From contig CM051036.1 in assembly GCA_027627225.1 (NCBI GenBank), forward strand, positions 38,642,426-38,706,425: DNA of 64,000 bases, in the 5' to 3' direction. The position numbers and the translations under genes were made by a program. Source of the stretch: Congeria kusceri. Lineage: Eukaryota > Mollusca > Bivalvia > Myida > Dreissenidae. This document shows positions 11,840 to 24,380 of the stretch, piece after piece (positions within the stretch are counted from its first letter, which is position 1; each line of letters opens with the position of its first letter). The notes under the pieces were generated by a model. That model searched no databases. It was not told the origin of the DNA and saw nothing but the letters and a program-made list of their open reading frames with translations.

Positions 11840-12110
11840 ACAAGAAATATCTTTAAAAAAAAAGACAATCGGCATTGACATTGATAATGATATATCATTT
11901 TACCCTAAACATAATACAAGAGGGCCAAGATGATCGGTTACGTGGCTTCTCGGACCGCCGATTTTTCGGTCCACACCTAGACAAGGCGACCCTCGGACCC
12001 CAGATTTTTTAGCACCATATGAACACTTCTCATATCCCAAAATTAATGTGTGATTAATTCAATCATTATTAATATTTCTACCGTGAATAACCGATCATAC
12101 CGCCACATGT
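11840..12110 (+). repeat. 'R' repeat, direct arm (unit 1)
   Basis: This stretch ('aaaaagacaatcggc' ... 'accgtgaataaccgatcat') aligns in inverted orientation with 13228-13520. The unit 2 copies are 17438-17705 and 26600-26893. The order L, R, then inverted L, inverted R is not that of a simple palindrome. Confidence 0.7.
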
Positions 12111-12342
12111 TTTCACCAGATATACATGAATAACTTAAATAATCTACGTTAACATCTTTATTTTATACATTTGTCAGCCAAATTTAACAAATTAACAATG
12201 TACGAAAATAATTGCGGGAATGGATAAAAATTATTCTCTATCAGACGCCTATAGTTATTCTGAGGTAATATACCCTACCTTCGTTTTGGAAGTTGTCTAT
12301 GCATAATACATAAACATGTCTAAGTCAGTTAATCATTTATAC

Positions 12343-12700
12343 TGTGTATGCTTATGAAAAGCAATTTTCAGAGAACATTCAGCGCATGTGAAATAATGAT
12401 GACTTCCATTTTTGATAACGCAAACATAAAATTTCATTACACTATGGCGATTTAAAATTATATTCGGTAGGAATATGATGTATCAAGGGCTTCTGTGTGT
12501 ATAATTGGTATTGCAAATAATGTATTAATGCTACGAAAATGAAGTCAAAATAACATGAATAACAGTTCGACGTATTGCGTTACTTATTTCACCACATTGA
12601 AAGATATCTTTTATAGGTTGATTAACATCTACAAGAGAAGTTGATAGAAATGTGCAATTCTCTTTAATTCTTAATAGAACGCAACCGCCATTCAATTTCA
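12343..12700. other. Unit 1-specific segment (absent from unit 2)
   Basis: About 358 bases between the two halves of the unit have no match in unit 2, where LINE-B occupies the corresponding place. Either LINE-B integration removed them or unit 1 gained them. A 60-residue minus-strand open frame covers part of it; I do not recognise it. Confidence 0.6.
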
Positions 12701-12707
12701 TATTAAC

Positions 12708-13213
12708 ATGCACAGTAAGTTTATAAACATAAATTCCCCATTTATTGAAATATTCGCTCGTATTATTCTCTGGACACTAATTGATGCATGTATATTATAA
12801 CAGCTATACACCGGCAGCTAAACGCGCGCTAATTGTCTTGAGTGTGTTGAACTCGCTAGAATCAATTGTTATTTATAGAGCGTGCCGCTAGGCTAAACAA
12901 AACAGTGGATTAATTCTGAGAACGAATATAATATTCTGATATTGACATACAATGAGAAAATGTGTTTATAATTATGTTCAGTTCTAGAGTGTATGTTGAA
13001 GATATTATTATAACTTTATGTTAACCGCTTATGTAAACAATCATGTACATGTTAATCCCCAAAAGTATGCAACAGTTGTTGGTATACATTAAACCATTGT
13101 TGTAAGTTTGCATTCCCAAAAATAGAAAATTTGGCAATGTTGGCATTTAATTTTCCCGCTGCATAATTATCGCAAGAAATCTAGGTCTAAAGTGATCTTA
13201 GACATCTACGCCG
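12708..13213 (-). repeat. Long inverted repeat, right 'L' arm (unit 1)
   Basis: Inverted and clearly diverged partner of the left arm, so the fold-back is much older than the tandem duplication. The unit 2 equivalent is 26070-26585, which lies on the far side of the LINE insertions from its own left arm. Confidence 0.75.
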
Positions 13214-13227
13214 AAAAATGGGGAGGT

Positions 13228-13520
13228 ATATGATCGGTTTATTCACGGTACAGATATTAATAATTATTGAGTTTATCTCAAATTAATTTTTGGGGCCGAT
13301 ACGTATACTTATAGTGTCCGAAAAATCGCGTGTCCGAAGTCTCCATAGTAGGGACCGAAAAATATGGGGTCCGAGAAGTCTCCTTAGTAGGCAACGAAAA
13401 AATGTGGGGTTCGTGAAGTTACAGCTTGGTCCTCTAGTATTATATTTAGGGCGAAAAAAAAAAACATCTCAATATTAATTTCTACGCCGATTGTCTTTTT
13501 TAAAGACATTTCTTGATTCA
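13228..13520 (-). repeat. 'R' repeat, inverted arm (unit 1)
   Basis: Contains an internal short tandem theme ('gtccgaaaaat', 'gtccgagaagtctcc', 'gtccgtgaag') spaced about 45 bases apart. A short open frame across it is caused by this periodicity. Confidence 0.65.
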
Positions 13521-15074
13521 TTTTCCGTTAGTAGGTAAATTAATAATAACATCAACGCATTCCGAACTCAGACCATTTACGTTTTATCTCGCTGAAAAGC
13601 GCAACAGATGTTACCCACTGCGGACACGGATTTCGTGCGTATCTGCTGAAATCACATACGATTAAATAATCCTTAATACAGACTGTATTTAAGATTATTA
13701 AAAAGTTAACTCGCTTTCCCGGGGCGTTAGCTGTGAAACTGCGTAAATGTTGGTCTGAGAATTGTATGAGGGGCAGTTTAAAAGTTCATGGACAATCTCT
13801 TGTTTTCGCATAATTGTAGACCCATGTAGATGAAACTACATCTATTAAATAGTTCAAATGTAAGATAAGATAGGATTTATTTAAAGTCGGCAAGACAAAT
13901 AACAAAACAACATAAGCTCGCAAAAGCTTTTAAACTGACTACAACTGAAAACAAAGATATAAACATTAACATGTGTAAAAATATAATTGTAAACATGTAA
14001 TATATATGCATATACATTTTCAGAAACAATGCAAAATGTTAACGTTTGTATTTGTGGCGTACGTTTTATAATGGACCTCATTGCATCAGCTGCACATTTG
14101 ACAACAGATACAATTCAAAACGGAGAGGGACAAAAACTAACCTAACTACACAATACATATTTTAAAATCTGGTTTTAATACGTGGCAATATATATTTTAA
14201 CGACGCAATTTGAAGAATATAAATCACCAAGCAATGTCTCTGTTCAAGTTATATTTAATATGTCGACACAAATATAATAGTAAAACACGGAATGTAGGAT
14301 TCGATTAAATGAAGATTTACGAATAGTTGCATTTACATTTTTACTTTTTGGAAAGAACATATAATCATGCATATAACACGTCGTGTTTGCTCGTTTTGGC
14401 TTCTTAACCCGAATTTAAATTCAGTGATTTGTATTTTCTTCACGTAAGAACACTGAACGAGCCATCAGCGCAACTATCATGTTTTACCTATAAAACATTT
14501 AAAAGTCGATAACCACTTTAGTTAAGGTTACACATGATATGACATACCTCTCTAATTGCCCAGAGTTTTCGTGATAACGCGTCGGGGTTTTCATTTTTTA
14601 GTAAGTATATGGTCATTTAGGTGACTCCATATAATGTGATTTTATTTACTGGTTCTAATATACAATTTTAATGTTATTGTATTTTCAATATATTTGCGAA
14701 ACATTCTGCAAAACACACCATAACGGGTCTTAATTGCCTATTGTACTCAGTTATTTGGACGAGTCGATAAGATCAACCGGGCGCTATGATATTGAACTGT
14801 GCAATAACAGGTTCAATAACTACTAATACAAACGAATGTTATAACAGTCAGTGAATTTCATTATTGATTTCTAACATTGACAACTGTAGACAGATTTTCG
14901 TTTAGATCTCAATAAACTTTTCGAATCTGTTTTATTTAATTAAAACTTGTATTGCTATTAACATTTGAACAGAACGAGTTGTGCGCAATGTTATGCAATA
15001 GTGAACACCTTTAGTGCCTTCAGCGCTTTGATTGTATGTTTCTTGTTATTTGGACTGATAACAACCGGAGATAT

Positions 15075-15214
15075 AAAAGATCTGACACAAGTTGTCATTT
15101 CATGCCATATTTTATTAAACGAGTTCAGGAATTGTGTTAGTACGCGAACCTTTGCGAATTATCTGGGCGAGTTAAATAAATATGGCATGAAATGACAACG
15201 AGTGTCAGATCTTT
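15075..15214. mobile_element. Small fold-back element (unit 2 copy)
   Basis: Equivalent of the element at 9490-9630. Here the left arm reads AAAAGATCTGACACAAGTTG, one base closer to perfect pairing with the right arm than the unit 1 copy. Confidence 0.8.
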
Positions 15215-16964
15215 TTTAAACGCAATTAAACCTTTCTTATTTTACCAAAATAAGTTGGTAAATCCTCAAAGTTGTGTACTGACTAGACGTCATTTCATGT
15301 TGACGACGTCATTTCACAAAAAATAACGTCATGCGATTGGTCTGTCAAAGAATATGTAGGCAATGAAAACGCTAAAATACGCTAAAGGATATTTGTTGAT
15401 TTTCGTGCAAGGTCGTTTTTATTTATTTCACGAGTGTTCAGAGAAAATGATATTTTCACGAGTGACGCAACCACGAGTGAAAAATATATCTTCTATGATC
15501 ACGAGTGAAATAAAATACGATCTTACACCGAAATCAACAAATTTTCATTATTTTGGACAATAAATAAATAAAATTGCGCGAGATTAGCTTAAACGTCACA
15601 AGTTCGTGTATTCTGACGTCATACAATTGACGTCATAAATGATTCCAAAACTGTCAGTCGTTGTTATGGTGGGAAAAAGTGCCATATGTTGTGAGTCGTT
15701 GTCGTTAAATTATAATTGTGTTGAATTGTATAATGTGTTTTATGTTAACACATGCATGTACATACTGTACAGGTATATACATTTGCCAAGGGTTGTAAGC
15801 CACTACTTGTAGATCGTTGCTATTCAGGGGCGTAGCTTGGGTTAAAAAAATGTATAGGCACAATAGGTGGAATCTACAAACTGACGCTGTAAGCGATAAT
15901 TTGGGCCAGGAGTGTTTATATTCCTAGGTGGCTACAAACAACTAACTTCAGCTAAACCCCGATTCTACAAAATAATAGTAAAATAAGCGTGTGTTATATT
16001 AAATTTATTTCATATTGACGTAATCGACTCATTAAACAATGAAGTATCAACACAGCCAAGAAAGATCCCCTCACCCCCATCCCCTCTCTTGTTTGTATTG
16101 CCTTTTCGGCATATTTAAATTTTTCATCTCTGGAAAACATGTATAAGCACGTGCCTATACTGCATAAAGGAAGTTAGGCCCCTGCTATTTATGGCAAAAT
16201 AGTCCGTTTCATGTTATATTTTCACTGCTCCAACGGTGAAAATATATAAATTTTATTTAACCAATAAAATTCGAAATTTCACTGAAAAGCACATAATAAA
16301 ATGTTATCTTACACATGTGTAAGATAAAAAATATTCGTAATGGCTGTATTAGACGGAAAACATGGTATAGCATGTGATAAAACGAATTTCTATGTATCAT
16401 AATAATGCCGACGAATTAATAAATTTGGCTTTAACTGCCTATTCGCACTTAGTTGGAACTACCAATAATCGTGTTATATATGTCTCATTATCTATGAAGT
16501 AGCAGCTTTAAAAACAAGACAGCCATATACCGGTATTTACTCGTTTTCTAAAATCAACCCATCAAACGTAAAACAATAAGATGTTCTTTTTTTCGGCGTA
16601 GCTGTCTAAGATCACTTTTGACCTAGATTTCTTGCGATAATTATGCAGCGGGAAAATTGAATCCCAATAAAATTGGACAAATTGTCTAATTTTAGGGAAT
16701 GCAAACTTTAAACAATGGTTTAACGTATACCAATAACTGTTGCATACTTCTGGGGATAAAAAAATTACATAATTTTTACATAAGCGGTTAAATTAAAGTT
16801 ATAAACATATCTTCGACATACACTCTAGAAATGAACATAATTATAAAAAAATTTACTCATTGTATGTCATGATCAGAATGTTATATTCATTCATATAATG
16901 AAATAACTGTATTGTTTAGCCTTTCATAATCGGCGCGCTCTATAAATAGCAATTACAAAGCTAC

Positions 16965-17170
16965 AATTCACGGGGACGACAATCGGTCACAACGTACAAT
17001 TGCCTGTTGAGCTCGCAAGCACAAAATATAAAGTGGTAAATTTCTGGTATTTTTTTGATAAATAAGCCAAACAAATATTAACAAATTTGATTCAGCTTAT
17101 ATTTCCTATTATTTTATCATTGCGTAAAAATATTATTGTACGCTGTAACCGACTGTCGTCCCCGTGAATT
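16965..17170. mobile_element. 206-bp MITE (unit 2 copy)
   Basis: Same ends, length and position within the arm as the copy at 11368-11573. Confidence 0.85.
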
Positions 17171-18044
17171 AATTCTAACGAGAACAACTCCAGCAGGAGA
17201 ATCATTCTAAAAATAGCGCGCGTTAAAGCTGTGTTAATACACACGCATCAATTAGCGTATGGAGAATCCTAAACCCGAGAATTGCAATAAATGGGAAATT
17301 CATAAACTTACTACTCATTCATTCTCGCTATTATTTTCTGACGATGTTAATTTTGTTAAATTTGCCTCACAAATTCATGTATCAATTATGTTTACGAAAA
17401 TTACTAGTATTTAGCTTATTCATGTATCACTGGTGAAACAAGAAATGTCTTTAAAAAAAAAGACAATCGGCATTGACATTGATAATGATATATCATTTTA
17501 CCCTAAACATAATACAAGAGGGCCAAGATGATCGGTTACGTGGCTTCTCGGACCGCCGATTTTTCGGTCCACACCTAGACAAGGCGACCCTCGGACCCCA
17601 GATTTTTTAGCACCATAAGAACACTTCTCATATCCCAAAATTAATGTGTGATTAATTCAATAATTATTAATATTTCTACCGTGAATAAACCGACAATACC
17701 GCCACATGTTTTCACCAGTGATCATGAATAACCTAAATAATCTACGTTAACATCTTTATTTTATACATTTGTCAGCCAAATTAAACAAATTAACAATGTA
17801 CGAAAATAATTGCGGGAATGGATAAAAATTAGTCTGTATCAGACGCGTATAGTTATTCTTAAGTAATATACCCTACCTTCATCTTGGAAGTTGTCTATGC
17901 ATAATACATAAACATGTCTAAGTCAGTTAATCATTCATATCATATAGTTGGTATATTTTTAACATACGAGTACAGTGTATGTGCACAATTACGACAGCAA
18001 AGTTACGTATGTACTTATAACGGAGGATGATCGTTTTAATTTAC

Positions 18045-19791
18045 CTACCGTTCCATATTTAAAAGTGAATTTCTTAGAATAAGTGCTTCCTCAACATACA
18101 AAGATATTTTTATTAATCTGGTTTTATCTCTTGTATTAAGTAATTGTAAATACTTATATACTGATGGATGTTTGTAGTAAAAAGTTTGTATATATTTCTT
18201 TCTTATGTCAGAGTAACATTTACATACACAAATAAAATGATATTCATCTTCAATGTCTTGAGTATTGCAACATAAACAATGTCTTTCATCACGTACTATT
18301 CTGTTTTGGCTATATCTTCCCGTTTGTATTCTGAGTGATAGTCCACTCACTCTAAGCTTACAAAAATAAGGTTTTAAGGATCTTGGTAATATATCTAGGT
18401 AATTTTCATAATCTAAAGTGTTTTTAACATGTCTATAGATATATAACACAGAGCTATTTTCCAAATTTGCATGCCATTCTTGTTTAAAAGAATCGAAAAT
18501 TCTACTTTTAAATTCATTTATGAACAATTCTGTATTGACACTTTGAATGTTTTCAAAAACATATGAAAACCATAATCATTTAATAACTGTCTAACATTCG
18601 AGACCCAATTTTTACAGCCATTGTAACTATCTCTAACAGCTTGGTTATATACAGATTGTAATATAATATTTTCAGTCTTAACAATTTTAAGCCAAAATTT
18701 TAAAATTTTAACAAAAATGTTGATATACAAAGGATATCTTCCAAGTTCACCATAGACGCATGCAATTGCATTACAAGTATTAGTTCGAACTTTTAATAAT
18801 ATTTTACAAAACTTAAGATGAATTCTTTCAATATGTTTCGATTTTGTAAAGCCCCAAATTTCACAGGAATAGTTCAATATAGATGTAACAAATGCATCAA
18901 ATAGTTGACAAAAGGTTTTAGGACTCAGATCGAATTCCTTACATTTACACAATAACAAGTTCATGGCCTTTAGGGCTTTACCAGAAAGGTATTCTTCCTG
19001 ATGTGTAAAATTACCAGTGTAACTAAAAACAGTACCCAAATAGGTGAAATAATTAACAGATTCGATGAATTGGCCATTGTATGTCCAGCGCTCGGTGTTT
19101 AGTAACCCACCTCGTTTTCGAAATACCATGATTTTTGTTTTCGATGTATTTACTTGTAGCCCCAATGCATTACAATATGACAATAAATTATATAGATGGA
19201 TTTGTACTTCTTCAGGCGTTTTGCCTACAATGGCCATGTCATCAGCAAATAACAACAATACTAAAACTACATCATCTATGGAAATACCAGGATTAATACC
19301 ATTTTGTAAAAATAACTCAAGATCTTCAACAAAAAGTGAAAACAATAGAGGGGACATTACCTCCCCTTGACGCAAACCGACTGCATATTGAAAGTATTCT
19401 GAATAACTAGAACATGACTTTACACAAGATTTGACTTTTTGATACATATTGCGTATAATCCTAAGAAGTTTACCTTGAATTCCACATTTATACATTTTTA
19501 ACCATAATCCATTTCTATAAATAGTATCAAAGCATTTAGCCATGTCTACAAAAATAACATATAGTCTCTTATTTCCAATTAGATAATGCTGTACTAGTGA
19601 CATCAGAATAAAAATAGCATCAATTGTAGACCTTCCTTTACGAAATCCAAATTGAGCATCCGAAATAGTGTTATTTTCTTCACAAAAAGCTTCAATTCGT
19701 TTATTCAAGACTGTTGTGAATAACTTAGACAAACAACTCACCAACGTAATACCCCTATAATTATTTACATCGCCCTGACTTCCCTTTTTAT
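18045..19791 (-). pseudogene. LINE-B ORF2, RT palm through C-terminal Cys/His motif (broken)
   Basis: This encodes the catalytic part of a non-LTR reverse transcriptase. From 19791 the frame opens with LLYKKGSQGDVNNYRGITL, then AQFGFRKGRSTIDA, the first catalytic Asp in FVDMAKCFD, GLRQGEVMSPLLFSLF, and the polymerase signature LLFADD. The thumb region follows, then a C-terminal Cys/His motif (CLCCNTQDIEDEYHFICVC). The frame is broken near 18518-18527 by a one-base-type shift, so the last ~160 residues lie in another frame. It is closely related in order and motifs to LINE-A ORF2 but clearly diverged in residues. The upstream EN domain and RT N-terminus are at 24783-26062. It cannot make an intact protein. 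Confidence 0.9.
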
Positions 19792-19796
19792 ATAAC
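19792..19796. repeat. LINE-A target-site duplication, left copy (ATAAC)
   Basis: ATAAC here and at 24783-24787 flank LINE-A. Removing LINE-A plus one copy rejoins the LINE-B codons for I-P-L-Y-K-K in one frame, which is strong support for the boundaries. Confidence 0.85.
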
Positions 19797-19825
19797 AGAA
19801 CAGAACAGAACAGAACAGAACAGAA
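19796..19825 (-). repeat. LINE-A 3' tail, (TTCTG)6
   Basis: Six CAGAA units on the plus strand (TTCTG on the element's strand) end the element. A short tandem-repeat tail instead of poly(A) is known from CR1/L2-type and other non-LTR clades. Confidence 0.85.
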
Positions 19826-19930
19826 AGTTTATTTATGACTAAAGCATATACAGCTGATTGGAAAAAATTTATGCTTTAAGATATTTATACAAACAGTCAA
19901 TTTGGGAACAAAAAGTATACTCTCATAAAT

Positions 19931-22900
19931 CTATATATTATCGGATCTAAGTTTAAAGGCTTTAATACAGAAATTTGCAAGACGTATCAATACAGATTTT
20001 CTGGTCTCATTCAGTAATTGTAAAAATTTAAACATACTTGGTCTTCTTTTGTAAACGTCAGGTATAAGTGTATTTCTCAAATTGACATATAAAGGACATA
20101 TTAGAACAAAATGGTACTCGTCTTCAATTTCATTCAGAGTACACAATTTACATATTCTCTCATGTCTTGGAATGTGTTGGTGCCTACCAGTTTCTATGAA
20201 AAGAACATGCGAGGACAATCTCAATTTTGCTATTATGTTTCTAAATTTTGAATTTTCCATTTTATCTAAATACATGGATCTTTCGAAAATGGGTTTCAAT
20301 TCCTTATAAAGAAATAATGATGAACTTTCATTTGCATAACTTCGCCATTTTGAAATGAACACATCTTGTAATCTATTGCGAAAAATTGTAATAAAATTGT
20401 TAACATTAACAGATTCAGGATATAACCAAACATCATTAAAACCTGATTCTTGCAAAAGTTTCCGAACGTTTGATGCCCATGACTTGGAGTGAGGGTTATC
20501 ACATGCCTCTTTACACTGTCTACGAATAATATTGCTTAAAATACAGTTGGACGATTTTTCATTAAACAATTTTACGAAATATTTAACTATTCGTAAATAT
20601 CGACATATATACATCGGGTATCTACCTACTTCGGCATACAAAGCATTTGAGTTTGTAGACGCTTTCACGTTTAAAAGCCATTTACAAAATTTGCGTTGCA
20701 CTCGCTCAACATTTTCCGCCTTACTAAATCCCCACGCCTCGCTTCCATAATTAAGAATCGAGGCAACATAGGCATCAAACAGATTAAACATGATTTTAAC
20801 AGGCACATTCAAAGATTTCGTAACAGTAAATAAGGAGTTCATCGCCCTTAGCGCTTTGGCTGATAAAGTATTTGTGGCTTGTATATAAGCGCCGCTGCTT
20901 GACATTACTACTCCTAGATAATTAAAAATTTTCACGATTTCAATTGGATTATTGTTATACACCCAACTATATCCATTTTGTAATCTGCCTTTATGAAAGA
21001 TAACAATTTTTGTCATGTCGATATTTACGGTTATATTCCACTTGTTGCAATACTCTTGCAAATTGTTCAGTGAAGATTGTAATCCCTCTGCGGATTCGGA
21101 GATTAATACTGCGTCGTCGGCGAATAATAGAAGGTAAATTGATAACTGATCAATAGTAATGCCCGCATTTATATCAGCTTGTAAGTGCAACTCAATGTCG
21201 TTTAAGAATAATGAAAACATAATCGGCGAACATATCTCTCCTTGTAATAAACCGATCTCGGATTCAAAAAAATCGGAGGTACTATTCATATGTTTAACAC
21301 CCAATTTAATCTGATTATATAAAGATCGAAATACGGACAATAATTTGCCATCGATACCAGACTGAATGAGCTTATACCAGAGATACATACGATCCGTCAA
21401 GTCATACGCCTTTAAATAATCGACAAAACAGCAAAATAGTTTTTGTTTATTATTTATATGACTTTCAATCAATGATTGGAGGACAAATATTGCGTCGACT
21501 GTACTATAGCCCGGTTTGAAACCGAACTGCGCGTCAGTTAAAATTTCATTTGCAGTAGCCCAATTTTGTAAGCGTTCGTTTAGGATACTAGTAAATAGCT
21601 TGGCAAAACAACTCACAAGGGTTATGCCTCGATAGTTGTTTGGTAATGACGGATCGCCTTTTTTATAAAGAGGAATAATCAGGCCCGTTGACCAGCTGCG
21701 TGGGAATTTCCCGGACCCGAGAATATGATTAAATAACAGTTCCAATGCGTGGCTTATTACATGGACACTCTCTTTAAAATATTCGTATATAACATTGTCC
21801 GAAGAACACGCCTTATTATTACCCAATCGTTTCGTAGCCATAACAATTTCGTCAAATGATATGTATCTATCGAGCTCCGGGTAAGAACTGCCCGAGTTGT
21901 GGTTACTGTCAAAATTGCGAACAAAATTTATACTATTTTCATTGTTTATAATACCTTCATTTTTAGCAAGGTTTTTAAAGTGTTCAACGAACTCATTTAA
22001 TTCAATTGTTTCTCCGTTCGGATTCGGAGATCTTTTTTTGAACATTTTCCAAAATTCTTTAGGTGATTTAGATTTCATGTTGTCCATCTTGCGTCCCAAC
22101 GTTCGATTAAAATCTGTCTTGCATTTACGACAATAATATTTGTATGATTTCTTTTTTTCTAATACTGACTGGCGATTATTTTCGTTGTTACTTTTATTAT
22201 AATTGTTTAAAGCATCCCTATATTCTTTACGTTTTCGTTCGCACTCCGCGTTATACCATTTTTGTTTGTTTTTATCGTGTGCATCGAATTTATTTGCATC
22301 GGAGTTAATCGTGTGTGCGAAAAAAGGATTACCTTTAGACGTAAGATAATGGGTGAAAATTGTAGCTAGCTCCTCTGTATCATAGTTATTTTCTATCCCG
22401 CGTATTAGACTTAACTCGAGATTTGCAATATCGATCGATAATTCAGAGATAAAAGCTTCACGGTGAATGGAATTCCATTTAACAAATGTTTTTGGTCCTC
22501 GCGTGTATTTTTTGCTAGCTGTACCCGTTTTTAAATTATATTCAAGGGGTGCATGATTAGAAAATTCATTAAAATCTTGTATTGCAAAGTGCACGATATT
22601 TTCAAAATTTGCCGACCGTGTTATTAGATAGTCAACTAAACTTTGACCATTGTGAGTAAAACACGTTGTTCTACCAATATTCTTATCGTTATGTAATCGA
22701 CCGTTAACGACTCGAAGATTTGTGGCCATACATAAATCTAGCATTGCGTCCCCGAAACGGTTTGAATTCATATCACAAGTTGCCCTAGGCATAGGATGGT
22801 CAATGTCTAGAAAATCGAGATCACTTAAACAACGATTATACGCAATATAATCTTGCTTTCGGCCAATTCTTGAATTTGTGTCTCCCGTTACATACACCGA

Positions 22901-23348
22901 ATCTTAGTTCACTGAATGTATTAATATCCGATTCAATAATCTTAAAAATATCCCCATCAAATAGAGTGTGAACCGGAGAATTTTCGGGTGCTATATATGT
23001 TACTCCAATATACATGTCAGTGTCCGTATTAAAATATTGTTTATCAAGTTTAATCCATACTAAACAATCTATTTCATTTTTAACAACTGATACTCCGTTT
23101 CGTATACTATCTCTAATATACACTATAATTCCACCACTTGCACGTTTCGCACGCCTATTTTGATAACGTCTATATGAATGTATCGGATCACTAAATCCAG
23201 ACAGTTTAATATTGGATTTTGAATTTGTCCATGTTTCCGTTAGACATATTATGTCATAATGAGAGAGTAATTTCACGAATTCCGGTGATGAACACTTGTC
23301 CACTGTTAGCCCCTCAACGTTCCAGGTTACACATTTCACAACATTCAC
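19931..23348 (-). pseudogene. LINE-A ORF2, endonuclease-reverse transcriptase (frameshifted)
   Basis: This is the polyprotein that nicks the target and primes reverse transcription. Domain order: an APE-type endonuclease (VTWNVEGL near the start, catalytic Glu in CLTETWT, then GDTNSRIG), an RT domain (AQFGFKPGYSTVDA, FVDYLKAYD, GLLQGEICSPIMFSLF, LLFADDAVLI), a thumb, and a C-terminal Cys/His motif (CKLCTLNEIEDEYHFVLIC). A one-base shift near 22895-22905 splits the endonuclease between the Glu motif and GDTNSRIG. The terminal SDH motif of the endonuclease reads S-N-H here (near 22557), while LINE-B keeps S-D-H. The RT box usually written GLRQGE reads GLLQGE. ORF2 lies in the same frame as ORF1, beginning just after its TAG with no ATG in that frame nearby. 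About 1,140 residues in all. Confidence 0.9.
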
Positions 23349-23357
23349 ACATCCCTC

Positions 23358-24380
23358 CTAGGCATTCGGCTTGTACTCTCTGCCGTCGATGAAAAGTTTG
23401 TCCACCATCAGGAAGGCCTCCTTATTCTCCTCCCTAGCTTTCTTCATGACTGGTATCAGCCTCTGTCTAGTCTCCATCACCTCCCTGGGGAATTGTTCCG
23501 AGATTCCATACGGGGTCCCTTTGAGCTCCTTGGACGCCTTTCGCACTCGTTCTCTATCCGGATAGTATGCAAATTTTGCAACTATAGGCCTACTTTTGGT
23601 GCTGTTATAACGACCTATTCTATGGGCACGGTGCAATTTAATGTCTCTAGAAGCGTTTTCGATCCGTAATTTAGATTCAATAAAGTCAAGTATTTACTTT
23701 TCACACTGCTCATCTTTTTCCTCGGGAATTTTGTAGAATAGCAAATTATCCCGCATGCTACGACATTTTAGATCAGTTACTTCGTGTTGCATGAGATGTT
23801 CACGCTCGTTCAGTCGACCAGCTAACAAATCAATTTCCTTCTGTTTCTTATTTAAATTGTCAAGCATGTTGCTGTCAAATTGGCGGCTTTGTTCTAATTC
23901 TGAGATTTTACTTTCAATTTGAGAAACTTTTTTGTCCATACATTCACATTTCAGTGTTAGAGAATTTATTGTTGATTGTATGTTTTGTAACTTTGTTAGT
24001 TTTTTGTCCATATTGTCCATCCTACTCACAAGCATATTTAGCACTGCGGTAAAATCTGTATTTTGCTGAGAATACATAACATTGGGGGTTGCCGGCATAT
24101 TGTATTGTCCATACCCCGGTGAAAACGTGTTCAAATATTGACTACTGTTAAAATTACATGGCTGTGGTGTCATTGCATTAGAAGATTGACTTGCCTGAAA
24201 AAATGACCCGTTTATCTGAGGCGACTGCATAAAGTTAGTAGGTGTGGATGTCGCTGTCCCTGCGATATTTACACAGTTCCGATTGTCCGCCATCTTGCCC
24301 TTTGAACGACGCGTATCCTTTCTCTTTTGTGTCGGTACTTGAACTGTCCCAGGTGAACTATTTTTTCGCTTGCGAGGCAT
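23358..24380 (-). pseudogene. LINE-A ORF1, nucleic-acid-binding protein with internal stop
   Basis: It starts at ATG 24378-24380 (MPRKRKN) and runs 340 codons to TAG at 23358. The product would be the RNA-binding ORF1 protein of the retrotransposon particle. Seen: a basic N-terminus (RKRK, KRKDTRRSKGK), a Q/N/P-rich stretch, a heptad-like coiled-coil segment (about residues 110-200, MLVSRMDNMDKKLTKLQNI then EQSRQFDSNMLDNLNKKQKE), and a C-terminal domain resembling the L1 ORF1 'Transposase_22' fold (HRAHRIGRYN ... RPIVAKFAYYPDRERV). One in-frame TAA at 23694-23696 (codon 229) separates the coiled coil from that domain. The frame is otherwise unbroken, so this is a nonsense mutation and not a frameshift. 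Confidence 0.85.

Larger units (their letters stand above)
8457..14037 (+). repeat. Tandem duplication, unit 1 (~5.6 kb)
   Basis: The sequence from 'aacgtttgtatttgtggcg' at 8457 recurs from 14041 onward with only scattered substitutions and small indels. Its end 'cagaaacaatgcaaaat' (to 14037) recurs at 27409. The order unit 1 - unit 2 - unique right flank fits one head-to-tail duplication. Only a few bases (TAACG / AAAAT) are shared at the junctions, which fits a microhomology-type event. Bases 12343-12700 have no counterpart in unit 2, where LINE-B sits. No gene is recognisable inside; the content is MITEs, hairpins and inverted repeats. Confidence 0.85.
17941..19796 (-). mobile_element. LINE-B, 3' part (RT and C-terminal region)
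   Basis: This is the 3' part of a non-LTR retrotransposon on the minus strand; its 5' part lies at 24783-26064. The split falls between codons of one RT reading frame, where LINE-A was inserted. The 3' boundary is placed where homology to unit 1 of the duplication resumes (about 17940). Unlike LINE-A there is no (TTCTG)n tail; the last bases are AT-rich. Confidence 0.85.
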
